Of a stretch of 64,000 nucleotides of DNA, positions 25,112-34,459 are shown piece by piece (the first letter of the stretch is position 1; every line of letters begins with the position of its first letter). Both the position numbers and the translations under genes were made by a program. The notes below the pieces were generated by a model. The model searched no databases. It was not told where the DNA came from and worked only from the letters and a program-made list of their open reading frames with translations. This stretch comes from Magnetovibrio sp. (GTDB taxonomy: Bacteria; Pseudomonadota; Alphaproteobacteria; Rhodospirillales; Magnetovibrionaceae): contig JAPHSY010000033.1 in assembly GCA_026196495.1 (NCBI GenBank), positions 140,950 to 204,949 on the forward strand, written 5' to 3'.

Positions 25112-26302
25112 TTAAGCTGTTAAAAGCTTAAGACCCTTATCAAGGTCAGAAATCAGATCGTCGGGGTCTTCCAGCCCTGCATGGATGCGCAAAACAGGTT
25201 GTCCATAAGGCCAGTTATAAGTCGTGCGCATGGTACGTGGGTCGGATGGGATGATCAGGCTTTCATACCCGCCCCAACTGTAGCCCATGGCAAACAGTTC
25301 TAGATTGTCGAGCATGCGGGCCATATCGCCATGAGAAGGACCGTCTTTCAACACAAAACCGAACAGACCGGATGCGCCCGTAAAGTCACGCTTCCAAATA
25401 TCGTGGCCGGGGCAGGTTGTGAGTGCAGGGTGTAAAACGGTTTCGACAGCGGGGTGCCCGGCCAGCCATTCCGCTAATTTTAAGCCTGTTTTTTCATGAC
25501 GGGGCAGGCGAGTGGCTAAGGTCCGTAATCCACGCAAACCTAAATAGGCATCATCTGGAGCTGTGGAATAGCCCATCCCCACTTGGACGGTTTTTACGTG
25601 TTCGTAGAGATCGCGGTCATTCAATGTGATACTGCCCAGCATGGCATCGGAGTGTCCGACGATATACTTCGTAGCAGCCTGTATGGATATATCCACGCCA
25701 TGCTCAAACGGTTTAAAGTAATACCCTGCTGACCACGTATTATCCATCATGACCAAGGCACCATGTGCATGGGCAATATCGGCGATCATGGCGATATCTT
25801 GAACTTCAAACGTAATGGAGCCCGGTGCTTCTGTGAAAACCACTTTTGTATTGGGTCGTATCTGGGCTTTGAGCTCTTCAGCCGTGGCCATGGGGGCGAA
25901 ATAGCTGATCTCAACCCCGAATTTTTTCAAAAATGTATTGCAGTATTTTACCGTTGGAAAATAGGCACTATCGGTGATGAGCGCATGGTCCCCAGATTTT
26001 AAAGTTGCGGCCAACGACACTGCGATTGCAGCCATACCTGATGGTACAGATATGCAGTGCTCAGCTCCTTCTAAATCGGCCACAGCTTCTTCAAAAGCAA
26101 ATGTGGTTGGAGTGCCATAGCGCCCATAATAGACCCGATCAAATCGATGTTGCTCTGCTTCCTTTAACGCATCAACTGTTTCAAAAGTCACTGTCGATGC
26201 ATGGTAGACGGGTGGGTTGACGATACCGAAATTGGTCTTGGGAGAGCGCCCCGCTGTGGTGATGCGGGTGTCGGCATGCTTCGACTTGTCGTTGGTGGTC
26301 AT
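25112..26302 (-). CDS. metC: Cystathionine beta-lyase (trans-sulfuration PLP enzyme)
   Basis: This PLP-dependent Cys/Met metabolism enzyme has 396 residues from ATG 26302. PLP-site motifs include YYGRYGTPTTFAFEEAVADLEG, SVPSGMAAIAVSLAAT, MDNTWSAGYYFKPFEHGVDISIQAATKYIVGHSD (Lys of ATKYIVGHSD forms the aldimine), and GYSWGGYESLIIPS near the end. The TRITTAGRSPKTNFGIVNPPVYHAS start is typical of MetC. It would convert cystathionine to homocysteine, pyruvate and ammonia. A longer start at 26338 adds 12 residues with no better ribosome site. Confidence 0.85.
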   Translation of the reverse strand: MTTNDKSKHADTRITTAGRSPKTNFGIVNPPVYHASTVTFETVDALKEAEQHRFDRVYYGRYGTPTTFAFEEAVADLEGAEHCISVPSGMAAIAVSLAATLKSGDHALITDSAYFPTVKYCNTFLKKFGVEISYFAPMATAEELKAQIRPNTKVVFTEAPGSITFEVQDIAMIADIAHAHGALVMMDNTWSAGYYFKPFEHGVDISIQAATKYIVGHSDAMLGSITLNDRDLYEHVKTVQVGMGYSTAPDDAYLGLRGLRTLATRLPRHEKTGLKLAEWLAGHPAVETVLHPALTTCPGHDIWKRDFTGASGLFGFVLKDGPSHGDMARMLDNLELFAMGYSWGGYESLIIPSDPRTMRTTYNWPYGQPVLRIHAGLEDPDDLISDLDKGLKLLTA

Positions 26303-26673
26303 TATATTAGCTCTATCTTTTTTAAAGTTGGGGTGCATTTTTTGCTCGTAACGGGGGGAACAAACCCCAAGTAGATCAACAGAGTGTGACGCGAAATGGT
26401 TTTTATTTCCAGAGAAGAGCCTGGAAATGTGGATTTTTCGTGAAACTAATGCATATGGCGTACTGCACTTGTGGATTGTTTCGGTACAATTCAGCTTGAG
26501 GGGCTTGAAACATTTGTGTTACGCCTTGAACCATCTGATGCGAGATGGGTGCCCGTACAATTGTACAAACGGTTGGGGAACCGGGGGCTCATCTTCAAAA
26601 ATATCGCAAGTGCATGAGGTAGTGCGCTTGTGTTGACATAAAAACTGAATTGGGAATTTCGGAGGAAACTACC
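26303..26673. other. Divergent regulatory region metC / aapJ
   Basis: These 371 bp contain promoters for both directions but no gene. Visible elements are the palindrome at 26555-26566, a related half (GGTACAATTC) near 26486-26495, and an inverted repeat TTTCCAG/CTGGAAA around 26406-26427 close to metC. A TTGACA occurs at about 26634. I looked for a SAM-type riboswitch on the metC side and saw none. Confidence 0.5.
26555..26566. promoter_or_regulatory. Perfect 12-bp palindrome upstream of aapJ
   Basis: GTACAATTGTAC is a perfect palindrome 107 bases before the aapJ start. A half-like copy (GGTACAATTC) lies about 60 bases further upstream. It is a candidate operator for a dimeric regulator of the amino-acid transporter. 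The regulator is not identified. Confidence 0.4.
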
Positions 26674-27687
26674 GTGAAAAAAACATTTACCGTATTGGGT
26701 GTAGTGGCTGCAGCCATGCTTGCTACGTCCGCTTCAGCAGGTACTTTAGAAGACGTCAAAAAACGCGGCACATTGTCTTGTGGCGTGAGCACCGGTCTTC
26801 CGGGCTTCTCTATCCAAGATGAAAAAGGTAACTGGACGGGTCTCGATGTTGATACCTGCCGTGCTGTTGCTGCTGCAGTTTTGGCTGATGCCAACAAAGT
26901 GCGCTTTGTTCCGCTGACCGCCAAAGAACGTTTCACCGCGTTGCAATCTGGTGAAATCGACATTCTTTCGCGCAACACGACTTGGACGCACACCCGTGAT
27001 ACGTCCTTGGGCCTGAACTTTGCCGGCGTAAACTACTACGATGGTCAAGGTTTCTTGGTGCAAAAAGCTCTTGGTGTGAAAAGTGCTCTGGAACTGGACG
27101 GTGCATCTGTCTGTATCCAAGCTGGTACCACCACTGAGCTGAACTTAGCTGACTATTTCCGTGAACATGGCATGAAGTACTCTGCTGTTGTGTTTGATAC
27201 GTCGGACCAAACCCGCGAAGGTTTTGAAGCCGCACGTTGCGACATTCTGACCTCTGATCAATCTCAGCTCTATGCAATCCGTTCTAAACTGGGTAATCCC
27301 GGCAGCGCTATGGTGTTGCCAGAAGTCATTTCCAAAGAACCGTTGGGCCCTGTTGTCCGTCAAGGCGACGATGCTTGGTTTAATATTGTGAAATGGACCC
27401 TGAACGCATTGATCAATGCTGATGAAATGGGTGTTACTTCTGCAAACGCAAAAGACATGTCCATGGGTACCAACCCAGGCATCAAGCGTCTGCTGGGTAC
27501 CGAAGGTGATGCAGGTGCTAAATTGGGCCTCAGCGCAGATTGGGCAATGAACGCCGTTATCCAAGTTGGTAACTATGGCGAAATGTTTGATCGAAACGTT
27601 GGTCCAAAAACGCCTCTGGCCATCTCTCGTGGTTTGAATGCTCTGTGGAACAAAGGCGGCATCTTGTATGCCCCGCCAGTCCGCTAA
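26674..27687 (+). CDS. aapJ: General L-amino acid ABC transporter binding protein AapJ
   Basis: This 337-residue periplasmic binding protein starts at GTG 26674 with GGAGG eight bases upstream. A signal peptide ends at about residue 22 (ATSASAG). The family 3 amino-acid-binding fold shows KRGTLSCGVSTGLPGFS, GLDVDTCRAVAAAVL, FTALQSGEIDILSRNTTWT and SVCIQAGTTTELNLADYF. The high-affinity Aap system imports a wide range of L-amino acids and was defined in Rhizobium. A strong hairpin separates it from the permease genes, consistent with higher expression of the binding protein. Confidence 0.93.
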   Translation: MKKTFTVLGVVAAAMLATSASAGTLEDVKKRGTLSCGVSTGLPGFSIQDEKGNWTGLDVDTCRAVAAAVLADANKVRFVPLTAKERFTALQSGEIDILSRNTTWTHTRDTSLGLNFAGVNYYDGQGFLVQKALGVKSALELDGASVCIQAGTTTELNLADYFREHGMKYSAVVFDTSDQTREGFEAARCDILTSDQSQLYAIRSKLGNPGSAMVLPEVISKEPLGPVVRQGDDAWFNIVKWTLNALINADEMGVTSANAKDMSMGTNPGIKRLLGTEGDAGAKLGLSADWAMNAVIQVGNYGEMFDRNVGPKTPLAISRGLNALWNKGGILYAPPVR

Positions 27688-27701
27688 GTCTTGAAACTGA
27701 T

Positions 27702-27739
27702 CCGGCCATGTCCATGAGGGCGTGGCCGGTTTGGTTTTT
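27702..27739 (+). terminator. Intra-operon hairpin terminator/attenuator after aapJ
   Basis: A 12-bp stem (CCGGCCATGTCC with GGGCGTGGCCGG, two G-U pairs) encloses the loop ATGA and is followed by TTTGGTTTTT. It starts 14 bases after the aapJ stop and lies 60 bases before aapQ, the place where partial termination or 3'-end stabilisation usually raises binding-protein levels over permeases. Confidence 0.8.
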
Positions 27740-27800
27740 ACCTGTATGAATAATTGCGTTTTCTAATGGAAAGCGTACAGGGGACGGGAGAGATGGGCTC

Positions 27801-28982
27801 ATGGCGGACCCAGTAAAAACTCAAAGTAAAACGGCGATATGGAATGATCCTACGTTCCGTTCTATTGCCTTTCAGGTAATTGCTGGTGTCGCAATTGTCT
27901 GGACCTTCTGGGCACTTTTTGACAATACAATGACGAACATGGAGCGCCGTGGGATTACCACTGGTTTTGCTTTCCTGAACGAAACTTCTGGTTTCGGTAT
28001 ATTGATGTCCCTCATTGAATACGATGAAACACATACGTATGGACGTACGTTCCTTGTCGGTTTGCTCAACACATTACTCATTTCTGTACTTGGGATTTTC
28101 GCAGCCACAATTTTGGGCTTTATCCTGGGTGTTGCTCGGCTTTCCCGCAACTGGTTGATTTCCAAAATCGCTGCTGTGTACGTTGAAATCCTGCGCAACA
28201 TCCCCTTGCTGCTTCAAATTTTCTTCTGGTACATCGCCGTGTTGCAGACTTTGCCGCATCCGCGCAAAAGCTTTAATTTTGCGGACAGCTTCTTCCTCAA
28301 TGCTCGGGGCTTTTACGTTCCTGGTCCTGTGCCGGAAAGTGGCTTCAATATTGTGTTGGTGCTGTTCTTTACAGCTATTATTGCGACGGTGTTTATTGCG
28401 CGTTGGGCGCGTAAACGTCAGGACCTGACGGGCCAACAGTTCCCGGTATTCTTAACAGGGTTCGGATTGATTATTGGTGTGCCTGTTGTCATATTCTTCA
28501 TTTTGGGTGCGCCGATGTCTTTTGACTATCCGGCGTTGAAGGGGTTCAACTTCCAAGGCGGAATTACCGTAATTCCAGAATTGATTGCGCTTTGGTTGGC
28601 GTTGTCGATGTACACAGCAGCCTTTATTGGTGAAATTGTGCGGGCCGGTATTCAAGGGGTGAGCCACGGTCAAACCGAAGCAGCCCATGCTTTGGGTATT
28701 CGCCACAACCCGACGCTTCGTTTGGTGATTGTTCCCCAAGCGATGCGGATTATTATTCCACCGCTGACTTCACAATATTTGAACTTGGCGAAAAACTCAT
28801 CATTGGCCACGGCTATTGGATATCCGGATTTGGTGGGTGTGTTTATGGGCACAACTCTCAACCAAACAGGTCAAGCTTTGGAAATTGTTGCCATGACGAT
28901 GGCGGTTTACTTGGTTATGAGCTTGTTGATCTCAGCGTTTATGAACTGGTTCAACAACCGCATGGCGTTGGTCGAAAGATAA
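27801..28982 (+). CDS. aapQ: L-amino acid ABC transporter permease AapQ
   Basis: This 393-residue permease has about eight helices, longer than ordinary HisM/HisQ proteins because of the AapQ-type insertion between the first membrane segments and the conserved core. Core motifs are FILGVARLSRNWLISKIAAVYVEILRNIPLLLQIFFWY and the EAA loop GQTEAAHALGIRHNPTLRLVIVPQAMRIIIPPLTSQYLNLAKNSSLA. It pairs with AapM to form the channel. Confidence 0.93.
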   Translation: MADPVKTQSKTAIWNDPTFRSIAFQVIAGVAIVWTFWALFDNTMTNMERRGITTGFAFLNETSGFGILMSLIEYDETHTYGRTFLVGLLNTLLISVLGIFAATILGFILGVARLSRNWLISKIAAVYVEILRNIPLLLQIFFWYIAVLQTLPHPRKSFNFADSFFLNARGFYVPGPVPESGFNIVLVLFFTAIIATVFIARWARKRQDLTGQQFPVFLTGFGLIIGVPVVIFFILGAPMSFDYPALKGFNFQGGITVIPELIALWLALSMYTAAFIGEIVRAGIQGVSHGQTEAAHALGIRHNPTLRLVIVPQAMRIIIPPLTSQYLNLAKNSSLATAIGYPDLVGVFMGTTLNQTGQALEIVAMTMAVYLVMSLLISAFMNWFNNRMALVER

Positions 28983-28995
28983 GGGGAGTGAGATT

Positions 28996-30096
28996 ATGAG
29001 AGATTTTAAAGCGCTTCCCGATCTTGCTCCGCCACTTGTTGCCAGAGGTGTGATTGGCTGGGCTCGGGAAAATCTGTTTTCGACACCTTTGAATTCAGTG
29101 ATGAGTTTGATCGTCATTTACATTTTGTATCTGACGTTGGTCCCGATCATTGATTGGGTGTTTGTCTCATCCGTGTTTTTAGGAGATGACAAAACAGCTT
29201 GTGAAGGCATAACAGGAGCATGTTGGGCGTTTATTGGTAATCGTTTGCCGATCTTTGCCTATGGCAGCTATCCGGCTGCTGAATATTGGCGTTTGGAAAC
29301 TTGTTTCGTCTTGTTGCTGTTTTCATTTGGGCCTCAGTTCTTTGAGAAGTTTCCGTACAAATTGCCATTAGGGATTTTCTCTCTGACGCTGTTCCCTGTG
29401 ATTTGTTACTTCCTTATCGCAGGCGGCTACTTTGGCCTTGAACATGTTGAGACCGAAAAATGGGGCGGATTGGCACTGACCTTGATGATTGCCTATGTCG
29501 GCATTGTTGCGGCTTTGCCGTTTGGAGTTGTGTTGGCATTGGGGCGTCGATCTGACATGCCCGTGATCCGCACATTCTGTATTGCCTTCATCGAACTGTG
29601 GCGCGGTGTACCGCTGATTTCAGTGCTGTTCATGTCATCCGTGATGTTGCCGTTGTTTTTGCCTGATGGCATGAACTTCGACAAGCTCCTTCGGGCTTTG
29701 ATTGGAATTACGATGTTCCAGTCAGCCTATATGGCAGAGGTAATCCGTGGTGGCTTGCAAGCCATTCCACGTGGGCAGTACGAAGCCGCCAAAGCCTTGG
29801 GGTTGAGTTACTGGAAAAGCATGTCACTGATTATTTTGCCACAAGCCTTAAAATTGGTGATTCCGGGTATTGTGAATACCTTCATCGCTTTATTTAAAGA
29901 CACCACCTTGGTGTTGATCATTGGCCTGTTGGATATCTTGGCAACGGTACAAGCCGCTATCACCGATCCGGCATGGGGTGCCGTTGCGACGGAAGGCTAC
30001 GTTTTTGCAGCCGCTTGTTTCTGGGTGTTCTGTTTTGGGATGTCTCGTTACTCGATTAAGTTGGAGCAAAAACTTCACACAGGTCATAAACGCTAA
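28996..30096 (+). CDS. aapM: L-amino acid ABC transporter permease AapM
   Basis: This 366-residue permease, partner of AapQ, starts 13 bases after it with GGGGAG before the ATG. The core includes GVVLALGRRSDMPVIRTFCIAFIELWRGVPLISVLFM and the EAA loop GQYEAAKALGLSYWKSMSLIILPQALKLVIPGIVNTFIALFKDTTLV. An insertion of ~90 residues after the first helix is typical of AapM. Confidence 0.93.
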   Translation: MRDFKALPDLAPPLVARGVIGWARENLFSTPLNSVMSLIVIYILYLTLVPIIDWVFVSSVFLGDDKTACEGITGACWAFIGNRLPIFAYGSYPAAEYWRLETCFVLLLFSFGPQFFEKFPYKLPLGIFSLTLFPVICYFLIAGGYFGLEHVETEKWGGLALTLMIAYVGIVAALPFGVVLALGRRSDMPVIRTFCIAFIELWRGVPLISVLFMSSVMLPLFLPDGMNFDKLLRALIGITMFQSAYMAEVIRGGLQAIPRGQYEAAKALGLSYWKSMSLIILPQALKLVIPGIVNTFIALFKDTTLVLIIGLLDILATVQAAITDPAWGAVATEGYVFAAACFWVFCFGMSRYSIKLEQKLHTGHKR

Positions 30097-30114
30097 GCAG
30101 TAGGAAATTGGTTC

Positions 30115-30870
30115 ATGGAAAACGCAAACACTAACGAACTGGCTGTCCAACTGTCGGGCGTCAATAAATGGTATGGTGAGTTTCATGTCTTGAAAGACAT
30201 CAATCTCAACGTTACGCCGGGTGAACGGATTGTTATTTGCGGGCCTTCGGGTTCGGGTAAGTCGACGATGATCCGTTGCATCAACCGCTTGGAAGAACAT
30301 CAAGCCGGACAAATCATTGTCAATGGGATCGAGCTGACTGAAGATGTGAAACGTATTGATGAAGTCCGCCGCGAAGTCGGCATGTGCTTCCAACACTTCA
30401 ATTTGTTTCCACACCTTACGGTTTTGGAAAATTGTACCTTGGCCCCCATCTGGGTGCGCAAGATGCCAAAGAAAGAAGCTGAAGAAATCGCCATGCATTA
30501 TCTGGAGCGAGTTAAAATTCCAGAACAGGCAGGCAAGTTCCCAGGACAGCTTTCCGGTGGTCAGCAACAGCGTGTGGCAATTGCGCGCTCACTGTGCATG
30601 GCACCGAAAATCATGCTGTTTGATGAGCCGACCTCCGCTCTTGATCCAGAAATGATCAAAGAGGTTTTGGATGTCATGGTCGAATTGGCAGAAGAAGGTA
30701 TGACCATGTTGTGTGTGACCCATGAAATGGGTTTCGCCAAGTTGGTTGCCAATCGCGTAATCTTTATGGATGCGGGACAAATTGTTGAAGAAAACGAACC
30801 GCATGAATTCTTTGACAACCCACAAAATGACCGCACCAAATTGTTCTTGAGCCAAATTCTGAACCACTAA
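30115..30870 (+). CDS. aapP: L-amino acid ABC transporter ATPase AapP
   Basis: This 251-residue polar amino-acid ABC ATPase has Walker [16 protein letters not shown], signature [15 protein letters not shown], Walker [16 protein letters not shown] and switch VTHEMGFA. It is the energy subunit of the AapJQMP system and follows aapM after 18 bases. Confidence 0.94.
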   Translation: MENANTNELAVQLSGVNKWYGEFHVLKDINLNVTPGERIVICGPSGSGKSTMIRCINRLEEHQAGQIIVNGIELTEDVKRIDEVRREVGMCFQHFNLFPHLTVLENCTLAPIWVRKMPKKEAEEIAMHYLERVKIPEQAGKFPGQLSGGQQQRVAIARSLCMAPKIMLFDEPTSALDPEMIKEVLDVMVELAEEGMTMLCVTHEMGFAKLVANRVIFMDAGQIVEENEPHEFFDNPQNDRTKLFLSQILNH

Positions 30871-30885
30871 GCGGGGAGTGGCATT

Positions 30886-31161
30886 ATGTCACCAGCACAC
30901 AAAAGCCTACGTGATCGCGCTGAAGCTACCAAGACGAAGATGTTGGAAATTCTTGGTGTGCCAAGTGATGGGCATGATGAGGAAATGGTGAAAGCCATTG
31001 AGGCAACCATTATTGATGCGTTGTTGGAAGAACGTGAACGTTGTGCCTCAGTTGCGTTTGATCATGTTCTTCCTGAAGACCGAGATCGCGCCCACAAGGT
31101 TTCAGAAGAAATCAAACGGGTCCGCAATGCTTTGGCTGCGAACTTGGGTAGCTTGCGATAG
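30886..31161 (+). CDS. Hypothetical 91-aa protein at the end of the aap operon
   Basis: This gene follows aapP after 15 bases with a good site (GGGGAG) before its ATG, and precedes the operon terminator, so it is co-transcribed. No named domain is recognised. The protein is charged and helical, without membrane segment or signal. It contains IIDALLEERERCASVAFDHVLPEDRDRAHKVSEEIKR. A link with amino-acid uptake is inferred only from position. Confidence 0.7.
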   Translation: MSPAHKSLRDRAEATKTKMLEILGVPSDGHDEEMVKAIEATIIDALLEERERCASVAFDHVLPEDRDRAHKVSEEIKRVRNALAANLGSLR

Positions 31162-31187
31162 CTTTCGCAATGAAAAATTGATTTTGG

Positions 31188-31222
31188 AAACGGACAGCAT
31201 TGATTGTGTTGTCCGTTTTTTT
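31188..31222 (+). terminator. Rho-independent terminator of the aap operon
   Basis: AAACGGACAGCA pairs with TGTTGTCCGTTT (12 bp, including one G-T) around a short loop. It ends in a run of seven T, 26 bases after the stop of the 91-residue protein gene. Confidence 0.85.
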
Positions 31223-31314
31223 ATGTCCAGGGATCACCAATTTGCGCTAAGCGGCATATTGTGTAATCAGTTATGCTGGGCTCATTTACTCCGTATAAGA
31301 GCCTCTCGAGATGG

Positions 31315-31953
31315 ATGAGCACCGACATGGACCGCGACATACTTAAAATTATAACCTGGATACTCTTGGTCATGGCCATGGTGCTGGGGGCGTATTGGCT
31401 CAATGCTGACAATACGGGCTTTGATTTGAAGTGGGGTGCCTTGTGGAAAAAGGATGAGCCGGAACCGATCTTCATGGGTGTGGTCTTTTCCCGCAGTGAC
31501 AAAACAAATATTCAGTTTTCCGGCGTGCGGATTGGTATGAATGTTTCGGATTTAAAAATCCCGTACACCCAAAAGACCAGTTCTATCGGCAATCCGTATA
31601 TTGAGTACAGGGCTCAAGATGGGCAGCTCTATCAATCACGTGTGGTGGAAACCAACCAAGGGCCCCAAATTCTTGATGTGCGATTTAAGAAAATGACGGG
31701 GCCAATGCATTACGATGCGCTGGAACGCAAGCTAGCAATCACGTTTGGGAGGCCACTGTCTGTATCTTGTCAAAAACTTATCGGTGAGCGCCGCACATGT
31801 TCCTACACCTGGCATGGCGGTAATGGTGTGCGTGTTGTCGGTACGTTGACGCAACATGAAAGGGGCGCGTGGACCATTGATGTTTTTGCTTTGGATGCTG
31901 TGGCGGCAGGGCGTATCAAACGGCGTGCTGGGGAAGGGCCTTTAAACCCCTGA
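31315..31953 (+). CDS. Hypothetical protein with N-terminal membrane anchor, 212 aa
   Basis: No family is recognised. From ATG 31315 (an ATG four codons later is also possible) it has one membrane helix at ~10-28 and an extracytoplasmic part of ~180 residues. This includes SGVRIGMNVSDLKIPYTQKTSSIGNPYIEY and a Cys pair (VSCQKLIGERRTC) that could form a disulfide. No lipobox is present. It lies between the aap terminator and a solute-binding protein gene, with its own weak ribosome site. Confidence 0.65.
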   Translation: MSTDMDRDILKIITWILLVMAMVLGAYWLNADNTGFDLKWGALWKKDEPEPIFMGVVFSRSDKTNIQFSGVRIGMNVSDLKIPYTQKTSSIGNPYIEYRAQDGQLYQSRVVETNQGPQILDVRFKKMTGPMHYDALERKLAITFGRPLSVSCQKLIGERRTCSYTWHGGNGVRVVGTLTQHERGAWTIDVFALDAVAAGRIKRRAGEGPLNP

Positions 31954-32096
31954 AGACGATGAGTTCGTTTGCTTAAACACATACAGCCCAATGGCATATT
32001 GACTGAATGGCAGCGTGTTTTGGGGCTTCGATATGTTTTTTGGTATTTTTACTACATACATATGTATTGCGGCCAATTTTGGGTATGATTGTGTCT

Positions 32097-32849
32097 ATGA
32101 GCTCTAAATTCCAAATACTCTCAGTCTTCGTTGTCGTCTTTTGCTTAAGTGTTGCCGGTGGCGTAAAGGCTCAAGATCAGTCCCCACAAGGCGATCGCAA
32201 TCTTTTGCGATTTGGCATTATGGCGCTAGCCCCTTATGGGTTTCAGGACAACAACGGCAATTGGGTTGGCAATCTGTATGAGATTGCAGATGCGATCATT
32301 GCCGAAGGGGGATTTGAGGGCTATTCCCAAGTTGTTCCACTGAAGCGTTTGTTTCAAAAAGATCGATTGGATTGCTCCATTGCAGGGGCAGTTCCTTTTA
32401 TGGAGAAGAATTACGCCCGTGTTGCTAGTTTGGGGCAAGAGCTTGTGTTCGGAATCATGCCGTTGAAACAAGTAACCCTGAATGCATATGAAGATTTAAA
32501 GGAGCTTGTGATCGCGGTGCCACTTGGCGTCAATGTTGGGTTGCCATTTGATGAAGATGAGCGTTTGAAAAAAATTGAGGTTCGCGACTATTCAGCAAGT
32601 ATGCGAATGCTTGAGAGAGAGCGTGTGGATGCTGCAGCAGGGGTTATCAACTCTCTTTTGTTCAGTGCCAGAATTTATGATGTGGATGAGGATAAATTTG
32701 GAGAGCCATTGGTCTTTAGTAGTTTGCCTTTGAATGTTTACTGTGAGCGAGAGTCTATTACGCGTGGGTACTGGGACCAGATTGATGCTGCAGTTGAGGC
32801 TCTTAAGTCCAAAGGTGAAATTGACCGAATCATGAAGAAGTATCAGTAA
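32097..32849 (+). CDS. Periplasmic amino-acid-type solute-binding protein (SBP family 3-like)
   Basis: This protein of ~250 residues has a signal peptide (about residues 1-25, GVKAQDQ). Its binding-protein pattern includes LRFGIMALAPYGFQDNNGNWVGNLYEIADAII, VVPLKRLFQKDRLDCSIAGAVPFME and a C-terminal helix ending IDRIMKKYQ. No permease or ATPase adjoins it. Such orphan family 3 proteins in Rhodospirillales often act as sensors or have no known transport role. An ATG at 32085 is an alternative start. Confidence 0.75.
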   Translation: MSSKFQILSVFVVVFCLSVAGGVKAQDQSPQGDRNLLRFGIMALAPYGFQDNNGNWVGNLYEIADAIIAEGGFEGYSQVVPLKRLFQKDRLDCSIAGAVPFMEKNYARVASLGQELVFGIMPLKQVTLNAYEDLKELVIAVPLGVNVGLPFDEDERLKKIEVRDYSASMRMLERERVDAAAGVINSLLFSARIYDVDEDKFGEPLVFSSLPLNVYCERESITRGYWDQIDAAVEALKSKGEIDRIMKKYQ

Positions 32850-32919
32850 GCTAATATTAGTTGCATTCAACGCGCTGTGCTAAGATTCCATTTGCGCCAA
32901 TATGTTAAGGGGGAAGAAC

Positions 32920-34398
32920 ATGTTCGAAGCTGCAGAATTGGGCCATAAAGTCAGCAAAGCCACCTACAAAACCGAAGTTCCGAAATTGCGTGAGCAATTG
33001 CTGGATGCACAGTTTGAACTGGGAGAAAAGAAGCCGTTTCCTGTGGTCATCATCGTTTCCGGTGTCGATGGGGCCGGTAAAGGTGAGGCCGTCAATACAC
33101 TGAACTTTTGGATGGATCCGCGCAACATCCATGCCCATGCGCTGGGTGATCCCACCGACGAAGAATTGGAACGCCCGGCCATGTGGCGTTATTGGCGTAA
33201 GTTGCCGCCCAAGGGGGCCATCGGGTTCTTCTTTGGTTCTTGGTACAGCCACCCCATGCGCATGCACATCGACGGCGGTAAGAGCCGTGATTATTTAGAC
33301 AGTTACCTAGACGATTTTTTGCGCTTTGAACGCATGCTGGCGGACGAGGGAGCCCTGGTCTTGAAGTTTTGGCTCCACCTGTCCAAGGACGCGCTTAAGG
33401 ACCGTCTGACGCAATTGGAGGGCGATAAGGCCACCAATTGGCGCGTGACCAAGAAGGACTGGGAACGCTATGAGCGTTATGACGATCTGATGCCCGTTGC
33501 CGAACATGTCCTGCGCCGCACCTCTACAGGCCATGCACCGTGGATTGTGGTGGAAAGCACGGATGAAAAATATCGCAATTTGACGGTCGGGCGCACGCTG
33601 TTGAAGGCTGTTAAGGCGCGCTTAGCCGAACAAGGCAAACCCGCCACCGCCTCAGTCCCCGTTCAGGCCTTGGATCATGCCGATGACATCAATTTGTTGG
33701 ATGCTTTGGACTATACCAAGACGTTAGAGAAAAAAGCCTACAAGAAAGAGTTGGAAAAATACCAAGGTCGCTTGAATAAGCTGACACGGTCCAAAGCATT
33801 CCGTGATCGTGGCATGGTTTTGGTGTTTGAAGGCAACGATGCCGCCGGGAAGGGCGGTTCAATTCGCCGTGCTTGTGCCGCCATGGATAGCCGTTTTTAC
33901 GACATCATCCCCATTGCCGCACCAACGGATGAGGAAAAGGCTCAACCCTACCTCTGGCGGTTCTGGCGCCATCTGCCTGGGATTGGCAAAACCGCGATCT
34001 TTGATCGGTCTTGGTATGGTCGTGTGTTGGTGGAACGGGTTGAAGGCTTTTGTTCCGAAGCCGACTGGCTTAGGGCTTATGGCGAAATCAACGATTTTGA
34101 AGAAGAAATGGCACGCCATGGCATCATTGTTCAAAAATTCTGGCTGTCGATTACTGCGGACGAGCAGCTTCACCGCTTCAATGAACGCGAAGCCACAGGC
34201 TACAAACGCTTTAAGCTGACCGACGAAGATTGGCGCAACCGCGACAAGTGGAGTGAATATTCCAACGCTGTTTGTGACATGGTGGAACGCACCTCAACCG
34301 AAATCGCACCGTGGACCTTGGTGGAAGCCAACTCCAAGTACTACGCGCGCATTAAGGTACTGAAGACCTTGTGCAAGCGGTTGGAGGAAGAGCTTTAA
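32920..34398 (+). CDS. pap: Polyphosphate:AMP phosphotransferase (two-domain PPK2)
   Basis: This 492-residue protein consists of two PPK2 domains in tandem. Each has a Walker A (VSGVDGAGKGEAVNTL at about 45-60 and FEGNDAAGKGGSIRRA at ~305) and lid/Walker B blocks such as WYSHPMRM and FDRSWYGRVLVERVEGF. Class II PPK2 enzymes phosphorylate AMP to ADP with polyphosphate; in them the C-terminal domain is usually the active one. The start at ATG 32920 follows AAGGGGG. The gene stands alone. Confidence 0.92.
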   Translation: MFEAAELGHKVSKATYKTEVPKLREQLLDAQFELGEKKPFPVVIIVSGVDGAGKGEAVNTLNFWMDPRNIHAHALGDPTDEELERPAMWRYWRKLPPKGAIGFFFGSWYSHPMRMHIDGGKSRDYLDSYLDDFLRFERMLADEGALVLKFWLHLSKDALKDRLTQLEGDKATNWRVTKKDWERYERYDDLMPVAEHVLRRTSTGHAPWIVVESTDEKYRNLTVGRTLLKAVKARLAEQGKPATASVPVQALDHADDINLLDALDYTKTLEKKAYKKELEKYQGRLNKLTRSKAFRDRGMVLVFEGNDAAGKGGSIRRACAAMDSRFYDIIPIAAPTDEEKAQPYLWRFWRHLPGIGKTAIFDRSWYGRVLVERVEGFCSEADWLRAYGEINDFEEEMARHGIIVQKFWLSITADEQLHRFNEREATGYKRFKLTDEDWRNRDKWSEYSNAVCDMVERTSTEIAPWTLVEANSKYYARIKVLKTLCKRLEEEL

Positions 34399-34459
34399 AT
34401 TTATGCGCTAGATTAAACAGTTTAAAGCCAACATAGCTTTGGGTGTGGGGAGGTGATTT

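Noticed and set aside
26303..26673. SAM-type riboswitch before the cystathionine beta-lyase gene
   Set aside because: I could not find the conserved core elements in the leader; only a short hairpin and a palindrome are visible.
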